The notes beneath the pieces are model-generated. The model made no database searches, was not told where the DNA came from, and saw only the letters and a list, made by a program, of their open reading frames with translations. A DNA stretch of 64,000 nt from Alligator mississippiensis (taxonomy: Eukaryota > Chordata > Crocodylia > Alligatoridae), in NCBI RefSeq assembly GCF_030867095.1, contig NC_081835.1, positions 38,237,892 to 38,301,891 on the forward strand. The letters are read 5' to 3'. Positions 22,058-30,840 of this stretch are shown here, one piece after another; position 1 is the first letter of the stretch; each line of letters begins with the position of its first letter. Position numbers and translations under genes: made by a program.

Positions 22058-22208
22058 GGGATAGGCAGCAGAGGGGGCCAAGAATGGGGGCAGGTGGCAA
22101 GGGAGTAATTGGAGGGGGCGGGGGGCAGGTGCCAGGAGGTGCAGGCACCATTGGGGGTGGCAGGGAGCAAGGCGCATGGTGGTGCAGGCACAGACTCTGC
22201 AGGCAGTA

Positions 22209-22388
22209 GGGTAGCCATCACAGAGGGCAGTCCAGTTGTCCTCTATTGATACGAAACCAGATGCCTTTATGTCCTCTATTTTTCTTTTGAAGAGAAAAAT
22301 AGAGGACATAAAGGTGTCAGGTTTCATATTAATAGCAGACATAGGACAGAGTAGCAGAAAACCGGAATGTCCTCTGTGATGGCCACCT
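22209..22388. mobile_element. Palindromic MITE-like element with a perfect 21-bp hairpin
   Basis: Bases 22264-22284 (cctttatgtcctctattttt, then c) and 22294-22314 are perfect reverse complements, separated by only 9 bases. The complementarity continues outward with mismatches to the ends, where GTAGCCATCACAGAGG at 22211-22226 pairs with 22371-22386 at 15 of 16 positions. The whole 180-bp element can therefore fold into one hairpin. No clear target duplication and no protein were found. The flanking GC-rich repeats (22060-22208 and 22389-22500, made of gggggcaggtggca-like words) resemble each other and may belong to a larger element. Confidence 0.75.
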
Positions 22389-22500
22389 AGCAGGTACTGA
22401 GGGTCAGGAAGCAGGGGGGGCAAGCGGTGGTGGGGTCAGGCAACAGGGGGCAAGGATCAGGTCTGCCACTCCCACCACCTGTCCTGCTGCCACTGTTTGC

Positions 22501-23448
22501 CCTGCTGGTGGTGAACAAACTTAAGATGATCCCGCCAATAATTTTATTCTATACATGGGAAATTATAACAAATTTTAAAATTTCCACATAATTCCATTTC
22601 GTTTCAAGTAGTTCAATGCAGAGAGCTTGTAAAGGGAAGTTTGCTCTTTGGCAAGCAACTAGTATAAAACATCAGCACTTCCTTTAAATGTGTATTTTCA
22701 GGCTCAGCAAAGCAGATTTCACATTTTTGTCAGCTGAATATGAGGTTTGGGGATGGAGGAGATTGTTCACACATTTCAGCAATGAGTCATCACTAGGAAG
22801 AGCTGTTCTTAGGACACAGTATACTGCGTGTCACAATTTGCAAGTTTACGGCTTTTGAAATAGTTTTCCTAAAAGCTCGCTTTCTTCTGCTAGATCTGTT
22901 TTAATTCATGGTTCATGCTAAACCTTGTTTCTTACTGCTTTAAGGCTCTGTTCTGTATCTCTCTGCACTTCTGTAGTATTTTCTAATTTGATTTTAAGTC
23001 GCACAACTTTCCCTCTCCCTTTTTCATAAATGGGAAACTGATGAGTAAATCATTATAGCCTGTGATGAGAGAGAGAGAGAGAGAGAGAGTCTGGCCATGT
23101 TGTACATGGAATTCATCTCGTGTCCTTATTCCCATGATTTCAAATGTTCCACCATTCAGTTTGGGCATGATATTAACATTTTTTTAGTGTCAGCCCAAAA
23201 CTAACAGTATGTTTGTGTATGATACCCAATAATAAACAAAAAAATTTATTCATGCCCTGATCAAATGTAAAGAGCTCTCAGTTTTCTAATTAAAATCAAG
23301 AGAGCTGGATTGTCTTACTTGGCTGTCAGGAAAGAGAAACAAGCTAAAAGCTTTTTGCCTTGTTGGAATTCCAGGCAGCCCTGGATCAAACTTTCAGTGC
23401 AGAGTTTGGAGAAAAGACAGATTACTTTAATATTTTGATGTTTGATTT
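22501..23448. other. Intergenic AT-rich DNA
   Basis: I recognise no gene or repeat family here except a (GA)n microsatellite at 23067-23089. Confidence 0.5.
23067..23089 (+). repeat. (GA)n microsatellite
   Basis: Eleven and a half uninterrupted GA units. Confidence 0.95.
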
Positions 23449-23456
23449 GTTTCTAC

Positions 23457-24453
23457 TAGAGGTGCACCAATACATCAGTCCCATATCAGATTGGCACCAA
23501 TATGAGGAAAATTGAGAGTATCAGCAACTGGCTTTTGTTGTCTGATGTGGCCAAAGGAGCCCCATGTATGCATGCAGCCGCAGCATGCACGCTGCTAGGA
23601 GCACAGCCTGGCAGCATGGAGAGCTCTCTGGCCAGGTCTGGCTGATAACTTAAGTCTGTTGTGGGGGAAGGGGCAAGGGGGAAGGGAAGTGGGGGGCAGA
23701 TCGAAGTTCCCGTGATAAGGGAGGGAGTGGGGCTGGGGCACAGGACAGAGCCACACTTCATCCACGGGGCATGGGGGCAGCTCCTACGGCTGTGCGCACC
23801 CCAGAACAGCATGGGGAGCATGTGCCCCTGGATTTGTGTGTGGAGTGGGGTGTTGCTGTGGACTCGGACCAGGGGCTGAATTGGGCTCTTCCTGGCAGGG
23901 GTGCTAGGCCAGGCTGCACTCGGGGTGGGCGGCAGTGCTCCTGGGAATTGGGGTGTCTGCAGCTTCCCCAACCCCTAAGTTCCCAAAATTTGCAGTAGCC
24001 CCCACAACCCTCCTTTCCAGTACTGCCACTGCCTGTCCTGAGCACAGCCTGGCCCAGCCCCCTGCTGGGAAGAATCCAGTGCCTGCCTCGCCCCAGCCCG
24101 CAGCGACAGCCTGCCCTGGCCCCGAGTGCAGATCCAAGGGTACATGTCCCCATACCCCCCCAGGGTGCACACAGCAGTGGAAGCCATCCCATCTCCCCCC
24201 TCCCCATGACCCCTGGCCAAGCCACAGCTCCGTCCCGTGCCCCACTCTGCCCAACTGAGCAGCACCTGCCCCAGCCCCACTCTCTCCCCCACTTCAGGGG
24301 CCTCAATTTGCACCCCCCAACACCCCTTCCCCTGCAACAGACTTACCATCTGGATGCCACTCTCCAGGCTGCAGGGCTCCATATCAGAATCAGATATGGT
24401 ATTGGCAGACGCGACTCAAAAAAAGCCCCCAAAAATCTATCAGTGCACTCCTA
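23457..24453. mobile_element. Non-autonomous hAT element with perfect 8-bp target duplication
   Basis: gtttctac occurs at 23449-23456 and again at 24454-24461. The ends are TAGAGGTGCACCAATA and the complement of CTATCAGTGCACTCCTA, with subterminal catatcaga words on both sides. The 997-bp body is GC-rich (cccagccc-like), and the many overlapping open frames in it (up to 182 codons) are a by-product of composition, not genes. Confidence 0.88.
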
Positions 24454-24461
24454 GTTTCTAC

Positions 24462-25499
24462 TGAAAATGATGTGTTGACAACCTGGGAGACTGAAGTGTT
24501 TTATCTTGCAAAATGGGAGCATGTAGTACTATACGCTTCCCAAAGTTCTGACAAAGTGCAACAACACTAACTTGGAAGAAGCATGTCCAGGGACAAGAAG
24601 AATGTGGTCTTCCTGGTCCATTCATCTATTTAAACCCTTTTCTAAGACTGCTAGGAAGAAAGTTCACTTGCTGATTTATAGCTTTTGTAAGGTAGGTAGA
24701 AATGATGTGGCAAGTTACTGCTTCTTCTTTGGGTAATTTTTTTTAAATGTATTGCAAAGCAGAAGAGAATGAGTAATTGTTATCTCTGAATTGGTCTAAC
24801 CTGCTAAAACAGTGCTCCTAAACGGATTACAGCACATATTTCACTGTGCCTCCCATCACAATTCTTGGCTAAGTGGGATTCTTTCCCTTCCAGGTGCAGA
24901 AGTTCAGCACCACAAAAACAATTTATTTGCGATGTAGTATTACTCCAATAACCTCACTGGATCCCACTCTGAAAATGGGAATCTAAATTTGAAGACAACT
25001 TCTCAAAATGATTGAGACCCATAGCTTAACAGCATTAGTTAGTTAAATTGATTGGCCATGAGCTACATTTTCTTATTAAAAATGCCGATATGCATTTACT
25101 CAGTAAATAGTAATAGTAAATATCCTATTTACTTAGTAGCATAATTATGGCAGGGCACTGACTAGTAAGGGCCTCCAGGATTCTCCCCCACCAGGAATCT
25201 TTTCATGGGCAGGGAAAGCACAGCCCAGTGCTGCTCCAAGAAGTATATATGGGGATAAATGGAGCAAGCAGAGTGATGCTCCCTTCCCCCTAAATACACT
25301 GCTTGGTGCAGCACTGAGCTACCCAGCTCCTGTGGCCCAGCACAGGCAACAAAGGACTTCCTTACCAGCAGTCTTTGCTGCAGCCAGGGAGATTCTTCTG
25401 GTGCTCTCCTATTCCTTTCTTGCCCCTCTCCCCCTCCTGTGGGAAGTCCTCCTCTGCCACTGTCCAACCACAGGAGCCAGACAACACAGTACAGTCAGT
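24462..25499. other. Intergenic DNA, nothing recognised
   Basis: AT-rich to about 25140, then a GC-moderate stretch of about 350 bases up to the CR1 copy. No exon-like or repeat signature that I can name. Confidence 0.5.
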
Positions 25500-26130
25500 G
25501 CTTCACCACATAGTATATCTCGCAGGCAAGTTAAAGAAGTATGGGCTGGATGAATGGACCATAAAGGTGGATAGAAAACTGGCTGGAGCATCAGGCTCAG
25601 AGTAGTAATCAATGGTTTGATGTCTAGTTGGCAACTGGTACCAAGCAGAGCACCCCAGGGGTCGGTCCTCGAGCCAGTTTTGTTCAATGTCTTCATCAAT
25701 GACCTGGAAGATGGCAAGAATGCATCCTCAGCAAGTTCGCAGACAACACCAAGCTGGGGGGATATACTACTGCAAGCTAGTAGATACACTGGAGGGTAGA
25801 GCTAGGATTCAGTGATCTAGACCTGAAGTTCTAAAACTGGTCTGTGGACCACCACTGGTCCACGAGTTCCATTCAGGCGGTCCACAGAAAGGTTGCAGAA
25901 CAATCGAGACTGTCTGTACTTGTAAGGTAAAACTACTGCTATTAAAAAACGAGTTGTATGCTATGATTTGTAGAACAAAAACAAACAAAAAGTTTAAGTG
26001 GTCTGCTGAGACCCTCAGCAACTTTCAGCTGGTCCATGAAAAAAAAAAAAGTTTGAGAACCACTGATCTAGACAAATTGGATTAGGCCAAAAGAAACCCA
26101 TGAGGTTCAACAAGGACAAGTACAAAGACT
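25500..26130 (+). mobile_element. CR1 LINE fragment, interrupted by a hAT element
   Basis: Sense CR1 RT sequence: 'gttaaagaagtatgggctgg', 'tgtctagttggcaactggta', and PQGSVLEPVLFNVFINDLED at about 25644. The FADDTK box region follows. The sequence breaks at 25815 and resumes at 26066 with 'atctagacaaattggattag' and 'gaggttcaacaaggacaagt'. The copy lacks both CR1 ends. Confidence 0.9.
25823..26065. mobile_element. 243-bp hAT element nested in CR1, perfect 8-bp duplication
   Basis: atctagac stands at 25815-25822 and 26066-26073. The right end, complement CAGTGGTTCTCAAAC, is the classic hAT/Charlie-type terminus. The left end CTGAAGTTCTAAAAC is a decayed version. Removing the insert restores CR1 sequence. 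Words 'tggtctgtggaccacca' and 'gctggtccatg' are subterminal repeats. Confidence 0.9.
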
Positions 26131-27300
26131 ACAGACTGATTTATAGAATGCTACTGCTGAAATTGAAATCAAGCATTAAAAAAAAATCAAGTTTTTAGGA
26201 GATGTAATCATTTTATTTCAAGGTGTGCATAAGGGGATTGATCCTTTGGCAAAATCTTAAATAAACAGTTGTCACAGTACAACACGTTAGGTGATTTCAA
26301 AGACATATGAATGTCCAGTGTTTTTCCACATGTGCATGCACAAATAGCTAAAAGTAATTTACAATCCACTAGATCCACTTTAAATTGCCCAAAGGTAAAG
26401 AGAACTTAAAAAAGAAAAAGAATAAGTGTGGAAGATGACCAAATGATTCATGAGATCACTAATAGTAGGAAGGCTTTTAAGTCTTGGTAATAGCTCCAAG
26501 CACTCTCCCCTTCTATTGAACTCCTAGTAAATTTATTAACCCTCCACACACCTCACCCCCACTAATTGACTTGCTTGTTTGAACTCTCAGATGAGGAGTC
26601 TGGGAATAAACAGACAGCAGCCTCATATTTTGGTTAACAAAGGTAGTCTCTTTGCTTGTACAGGTTGACTGCAAGGTTTGTATGCCACGTTCTTTTTCCC
26701 CCCCATACACTACTCCCTAGAATATAGTATGCAACCTATTTTCTCAAGGCCCCTAGAAGACAGTCTTACCATGAAGTCCAGGTATGGGCAAGTAGCAGTG
26801 GTCTGGGACTGGGACCACTGCTCAGGCTGGAAGTTGGGACCACCCAGCAGGACCGGAGCTTGGGAGCCAGGGGCTTCATGCCAGAACTGAGGTGGTGGGG
26901 GTTGCATGGTAGAGTTGAGCCTGATCCAGCTGTGGAGGCACCGAGGCCACAAGACCAGGCTGGGCAGAGTCCAGCTGCAGTGGCTCCACAGCTACAGTAT
27001 AGAGTTGACCAGAGTCTGGTCTTGTGTAGCCCTGGAGTGTGCTCACCGTGCTATATATAGCCCCAACACTGCCACAGCCTCCAGCTTCTACCTGCTGTGG
27101 CCAGATCCAACCCAGCAGGTGGCTCCAGAGCCAGCCTGAGGGTGAGACCCAGCTGCAGCATGCTGTGGGGAGAGTTGTTCCTGGAGCTGTGGCAATTAAT
27201 GTTGCCCCTGCTCCATCCCTCCCCTGCCACCAAGGGGTCCTGACTGAGGGGAGCCCCTTTTCTTCACATATAAGGCACACTCCAGATTTTCCCAGCTGTT
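26131..27300. other. STIMATE upstream intergenic DNA
   Basis: AT-rich to about 26690, then GC-moderate sequence of the 'ctgcagctg', 'ccagagccagcctg' kind up to the CpG island. The second half looks like another transposon body but I could not find its ends. No gene is supported. Confidence 0.4.
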
Positions 27301-27977
27301 AGGGGCAAAAGAGCTAGCGTTCCCCGGCGGAACATGCCGCACGAGGAAGCAAAAGTTTCCACTGCCCTGCACAGGCGACGCGAAGCGGGGGATGTGCCCC
27401 CCCTGAGACTGGCCACCGCTCGGTTCCCGCTCGCCGCCGACTGCAGGTGGTGCCCGCCCCGTCTCAGGAGGCACCAGCCGTTCATGCTGCCCTACACCAG
27501 CCCGCTCGCGCCAGGACTCTCAAGGCTACTCTACAGGGTGGTCCCCGCGTGATGACCACCCTGTAGCGCTGCCGCTCTTCCACCGCCCCGCGCTGCGCGC
27601 AAGGGACGATCACGCAGAGACGCGGCAAACCGCGCGCCCGGTTCCGCGCCCGGAGAGCGTCTGCCCCGCCCCGCCCGTTCTTTCCACCTGGGCCTGGGCG
27701 GCGCGTCCTGATGCTCAGCTGCTGCCTCTGGCTGCACGTGACGAGGCCGCGGCTGCGGCTGCGCGCGGACTAGGCTGGAGGCGGCTCCCGGCTTGTGACG
27801 CGATGGTGGTCCCAGTAAGGAGCCGCAGACCCATCACCACAGCCCTACAGCTCGCTAGGCTCTGCGCGGCCCCTTTAAAGCTGCGGGCCCCGCCCACTCC
27901 GCGGCGCCGAACGCCTCCGCTCACACGCCGATCTTCCATCCCGTGCCCCTCCGGCCCCTCCTCCCGGGGTGGCTTCA

Positions 27978-27982
27978 CCAAT
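27978..27982 (+). promoter_or_regulatory. STIMATE: CCAAT box
   Basis: tcaCCAATgcgg, about 130 bases before the start codon, a normal NF-Y position for a CpG-island promoter. The role is inferred. Confidence 0.5.
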
Positions 27983-28010
27983 GCGGGGCACGTCGTAGTA
28001 GCGTCAGCTG

Positions 28011-28017
28011 TGACGTG
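28011..28017 (+). promoter_or_regulatory. STIMATE: CRE-like TGACGTG
   Basis: agcgtcagctgTGACGTGtgtg. An ATF/CREB half-palindrome about 95 bases before the ATG, next to a CAGCTG E-box. The role is inferred from motif and position only. Confidence 0.45.
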
Positions 28018-28110
28018 TGTGGGCGTGCCCTTGCTCAGGAAGCGCGGGGGTTGGGGAGTGGGGTTTGGCGCTGTCATGGGCGTGTGAGGCCGGGCCGGGG
28101 CTGCTCGGCC

Positions 28111-28303
28111 ATGGGGGCGCCGCTCGCCGTGCTGGCCTCCAACGACACCCTGAGCCTGACGGTGCGGCCCGGCGCTGCAGCGTCGTCCCCGGGGGACGGG
28201 CCGGGCGGGGGGGACCGCGGCTGCGAGAACGGGGCGCTGATGGACTCCTTCGGCATCTTCCTTCAGGGGCTCCTGGGCGTCGTGGCCTTCAGCACTCTCA
28301 TGC
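28111..28303 (+). CDS. STIMATE: STIMATE (TMEM110) exon 1
   Basis: STIMATE is a multi-pass ER membrane protein at ER-plasma-membrane junctions. It binds STIM1 and promotes its conformational switch, enhancing store-operated calcium entry and NFAT signalling. Exon 1 codes 64 residues plus one base. A Gly/Ala/Pro-rich, poorly conserved N-terminus (1-40) is followed by [15 protein letters not shown] and then GVVAFSTLM, the first membrane segment (about 45-63), nearly identical to mammalian STIMATE. The start at 28111 is the first in-frame ATG, with a strong gccATGG context. The frame stays open upstream but without an ATG. The donor is C|GTGAGT at 28304. Read-through into intron 1 would add only a few residues before a stop. 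Confidence 0.97.
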
Positions 28304-28620
28304 GTGAGTATCGTTTCTCTCCCCCCCCGGCCTAGCCTCGCCCTCCTGGGCTCCCGGTGATACCGTTTTCCCGCTGCGCCTTCGCCCCCTGCCCCGGCTC
28401 GGGGAAGCAGCTCTTTCCTTGCTCTGCCGCCCGCGGGCGAGGCTTCGGCTCCGAGGTCTGGCGGGACTCGCCTGTTCGCCTCTGCGCTGTACAAACAGCC
28501 GTGTAGCCAGGCTCGCTGGGCAGGGCTGACTTGTGCTTTGAGGTGCTCGGAGACAGGCCGCGTCTGTGATCGGGCCGCACCTGCGGAGCTCGGCTTTGAG
28601 AGGAGCTTCAAGACCGCCCA

Positions 28621-29224
28621 CTGCCCAAGCTGAGGAGCCCGGTGTGCTGCCCTCCGGCACCCCCCAGTACACCCCAGCTGCTGTGCGCTGCCTTTGCCGG
28701 TTTCCTGCCTTTGGTTCCTTGTGCTTCTCCCTGTGTCAGGTAGAAGACACCACCACTGGAACCCAGTAGGGTTTTCCTGAAACCCATCATCCCTGCTGTG
28801 TGGAGCTGGGTTCCAGGAGTCGCAGCAGCAGCGACTCCCAGAATTCACTAACCACTTACTGTTTAATGAACAGCCCAGTAGTTACTTGTCCCAGCCTGAA
28901 CAGTTGTGGTGGCATTTCCCACTTCATCTTACACTCTAGGAGCAGGTAAGAGTGAGCAGACCACAGGAATGAGTCAGGCTGCTTTGTTGTGCTCAGGCAA
29001 TGTGGGTCCAGGCCCACCATGAGCAACTATGAGCCCACCTTAAAAAGGGAGGCCACTAAGAAAGTAACACCTAGTTTCTTGGGGCAAATTAAAAAGGAAA
29101 CAGGAACAAGGAGTGAGGGTCACAGGTTCAAAACAAGGGATCCATAAGGGGACATGAAGCAGAATGCACCAGCCTACATGTACTGTCCTCTAAATGAATT
29201 GAGGAAGACTATGCCCACCAACAA
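28621..29224 (+). other. STIMATE intron 1, 5' part, unassigned
   Basis: GC content falls off from the CpG island. The stretch contains no recognised repeat or exon. The 377-codon open frame on the minus strand (28848-27715) that reaches across the island is a composition effect, since CpG-rich DNA has few stop codons. Confidence 0.5.
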
Positions 29225-29670
29225 GTGAAGCTTTGCCCAGAGACCTGAGCAGAGGAGTGACAGGAAGTCAGCCCCACACTCACCTGGGTACCTCCCAGCC
29301 AGAGCCTCCTTCCTGGTCTTGCCAGAGCCAGGAGGAGGTTGACCATGGGGTTCCAGGGCTTGGTGGGGCTATGGACAGGGATCACATGAAAGGTGCAGGG
29401 AGAAGTGCAGCTATAAACTCAGCAAGAGGTTCTGGAGGATGCGGAAGAGGGGCTGCAATCTGGCACACTTAAAGTAAGCGTGTGCCAGGGTCTCCCTCTG
29501 TTGGCAAAAGGGGAGGTGTGAGAGGTGTTTGTAAAGAGTGCCAGATACACACCTGTGATGACAACTCCTTGGAGGAGCCACCAGCTGACGTGGAGTTTCT
29601 GGTGGCTCATGGGATCAGGGCAGAGTACAGACTTGTCTACAGGGGACTCTTGCCTCTGTCCTTGCCTAAG
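29225..29670 (-). mobile_element. Tx1-like LINE 3' fragment
   Basis: On the minus strand it encodes SWWLLQGVVITGVYLALFTNT, followed by a decayed zinc-finger region ending GRPWHTLT. This matches, residue for residue, the SWWLLHGAIATGVYVASFTDT of the larger Tx1-like element at about 45150. The finger has lost its first two cysteines (SPFA for CPFC). The fragment is 5'-truncated and abuts the hAT at 29685. Confidence 0.8.
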
Positions 29671-29684
29671 ATATGGTAGATGAG

Positions 29685-30832
29685 CAGGGATCCTGGTTTT
29701 CCCTGTTTCTGCCCTTTACCCCCTGCCCACAGCTCCTGCTCCAAAGCCCTGCTGGAGGAGGCTCCCAACTGTCAGGGCTTACAGGGTCAGGGACCCAGGT
29801 CCACAGCCCCCTGACCTTAGCAGGATGCAGAGGCTGCTGCAATAGAGCGGAGCCCCCCACATCTTCGCATGGGACAGGGGGCTGTGCACTGCCTGCTGTG
29901 GGCTCCCACCTTGCTGCTCTGCAGCTCGGCATGTGCAACCTGGCCCTACAAAGAACAGTGGAGCCATGCAAGCAGCTGCCTGCGACTGCGAGCTCCACAC
30001 TGCCTTGGTGAGGTGTATCTGCCTGCATGGTTGCAGCTGGAGTGGTAGCGTGGGGTTGCACGTAGGAGATGCAGGCAGTGCGGAGCTCGCAATGGGAGGC
30101 AGCTTCTTGCATGACACCACTGTTTCCTGCAGCACTGGCTCGCACACACCAGGCTGCGCATGCCCCGGGGGAGGACAACAGGGTGGGGAGCATGAGCTTG
30201 AAGTGGGCAGCATGCAGCCCCTGTCCCACACAGTTCTGAGGGGCAAGGGTTCCTCCCCCCACCCCCTCCCGGAAGTATGCATAGTGGCAGGGAGCTGCCC
30301 CCCTCCCCTGCAAGCCTGCATTGGGCAGCCTGCCTCGCCTCTGCCCCACAGACAGATCTGGGGGCACGGGTCCCTTTTGCCCCCCCGGGAGTGCACGCAG
30401 CAGTGGGTGGGGAGCTGGCCTCTGCCCCCCAGACAAACCACCCGCAGCCCTGTCCTGCTCCCTGCCAGGGCCCTGCCATCACACATTGCAACCCCGGGCC
30501 TCAAGCCCCAAGCACTGCCCAGCTGGGTATCGTCCCCAGCCCTGCTCAACTCCCTCGCTCCCTTCTTATGGGGGCCTCAATCTTCCCCTTCACCCCCTTA
30601 TTTACTCATGGGAGCTGCACTCCAGGCTGTCTGGCAGCCATGTGCATATACATGCATATGATACCCCCTGCCTGACTGCCCTCCTCCCTCTCTCTGCCAG
30701 CCTGCAGAGAGCTTGTTGCAAAACTACAAAATCTGTGGGTTTCTTCGGTAAAATGAGAAATCCACGTTTGCCTGTAAAAGATAAAATGGTTTACTGCAGT
30801 TTTCCATGGGAAACGGAAAACCTAGATCCCTG
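29685..30832. mobile_element. hAT element with CAGGGATCC ends and perfect 8-bp duplication
   Basis: tagatgag is present at 29677-29684 and 30833-30840. The ends CAGGGATCCTGGTTTTCC and the complement of GGAAAACCTAGATCCCTG form near-perfect terminal inverted repeats. The body is GC-rich and includes an internal inverted pair (about 29930-30005 with about 30073-30148), so it can form a long snap-back. No transposase is encoded. The overlapping frames of up to 256 codons are not genes. The same family occurs at 49389-51201 and as a fragment at 61753. Confidence 0.9.
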
Positions 30833-30840
30833 TAGATGAG

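Larger units (their letters stand above)
27310..28620 (+). promoter_or_regulatory. STIMATE: CpG island / STIMATE promoter
   Basis: CpG dinucleotides, rare elsewhere in the window, become dense here (cgccg, gcgcg and cgcggc runs), spanning the region upstream of the ATG, exon 1 and the first 300 bases of intron 1. No TATA box stands at a usual place. This fits a broadly expressed CpG-island promoter. Visible motifs upstream of the ATG are a CCAAT box (27978-27982), a CRE-like TGACGTG (28011-28017), an E-box CAGCTG (28005-28010) and an E-box/CLEAR-like GCACGTGAC (about 27735). A four-codon upstream ORF (ATG GGC GTG TGA, 28076-28087) precedes the main start. The site of initiation is not known, and activity in the other direction is possible but no divergent gene is seen. 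Confidence 0.85.

Noticed and set aside
22264..22314. MicroRNA gene
   Set aside because: The 21-bp perfect stem has a 9-base loop and is part of a palindromic transposon-like element. It lacks the mismatched, longer stem shape of ordinary miRNA precursors. Kept only as a finding.
23758..24382. Frames of 107-182 codons
   Set aside because: Inside the non-autonomous hAT element 23457-24453. GC-rich filler.
27715..28848. 377-codon open frame on the minus strand across the CpG island
   Set aside because: It overlaps STIMATE exon 1 and the promoter, has Arg/Pro/Ala/Gly composition, no domain and no splice logic. CpG-rich DNA lacks stop codons by chance.
29666..30661. Overlapping frames of 181-256 codons on both strands
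   Set aside because: All lie inside the hAT element 29685-30832 with defined ends and target duplication, and none resembles a transposase.
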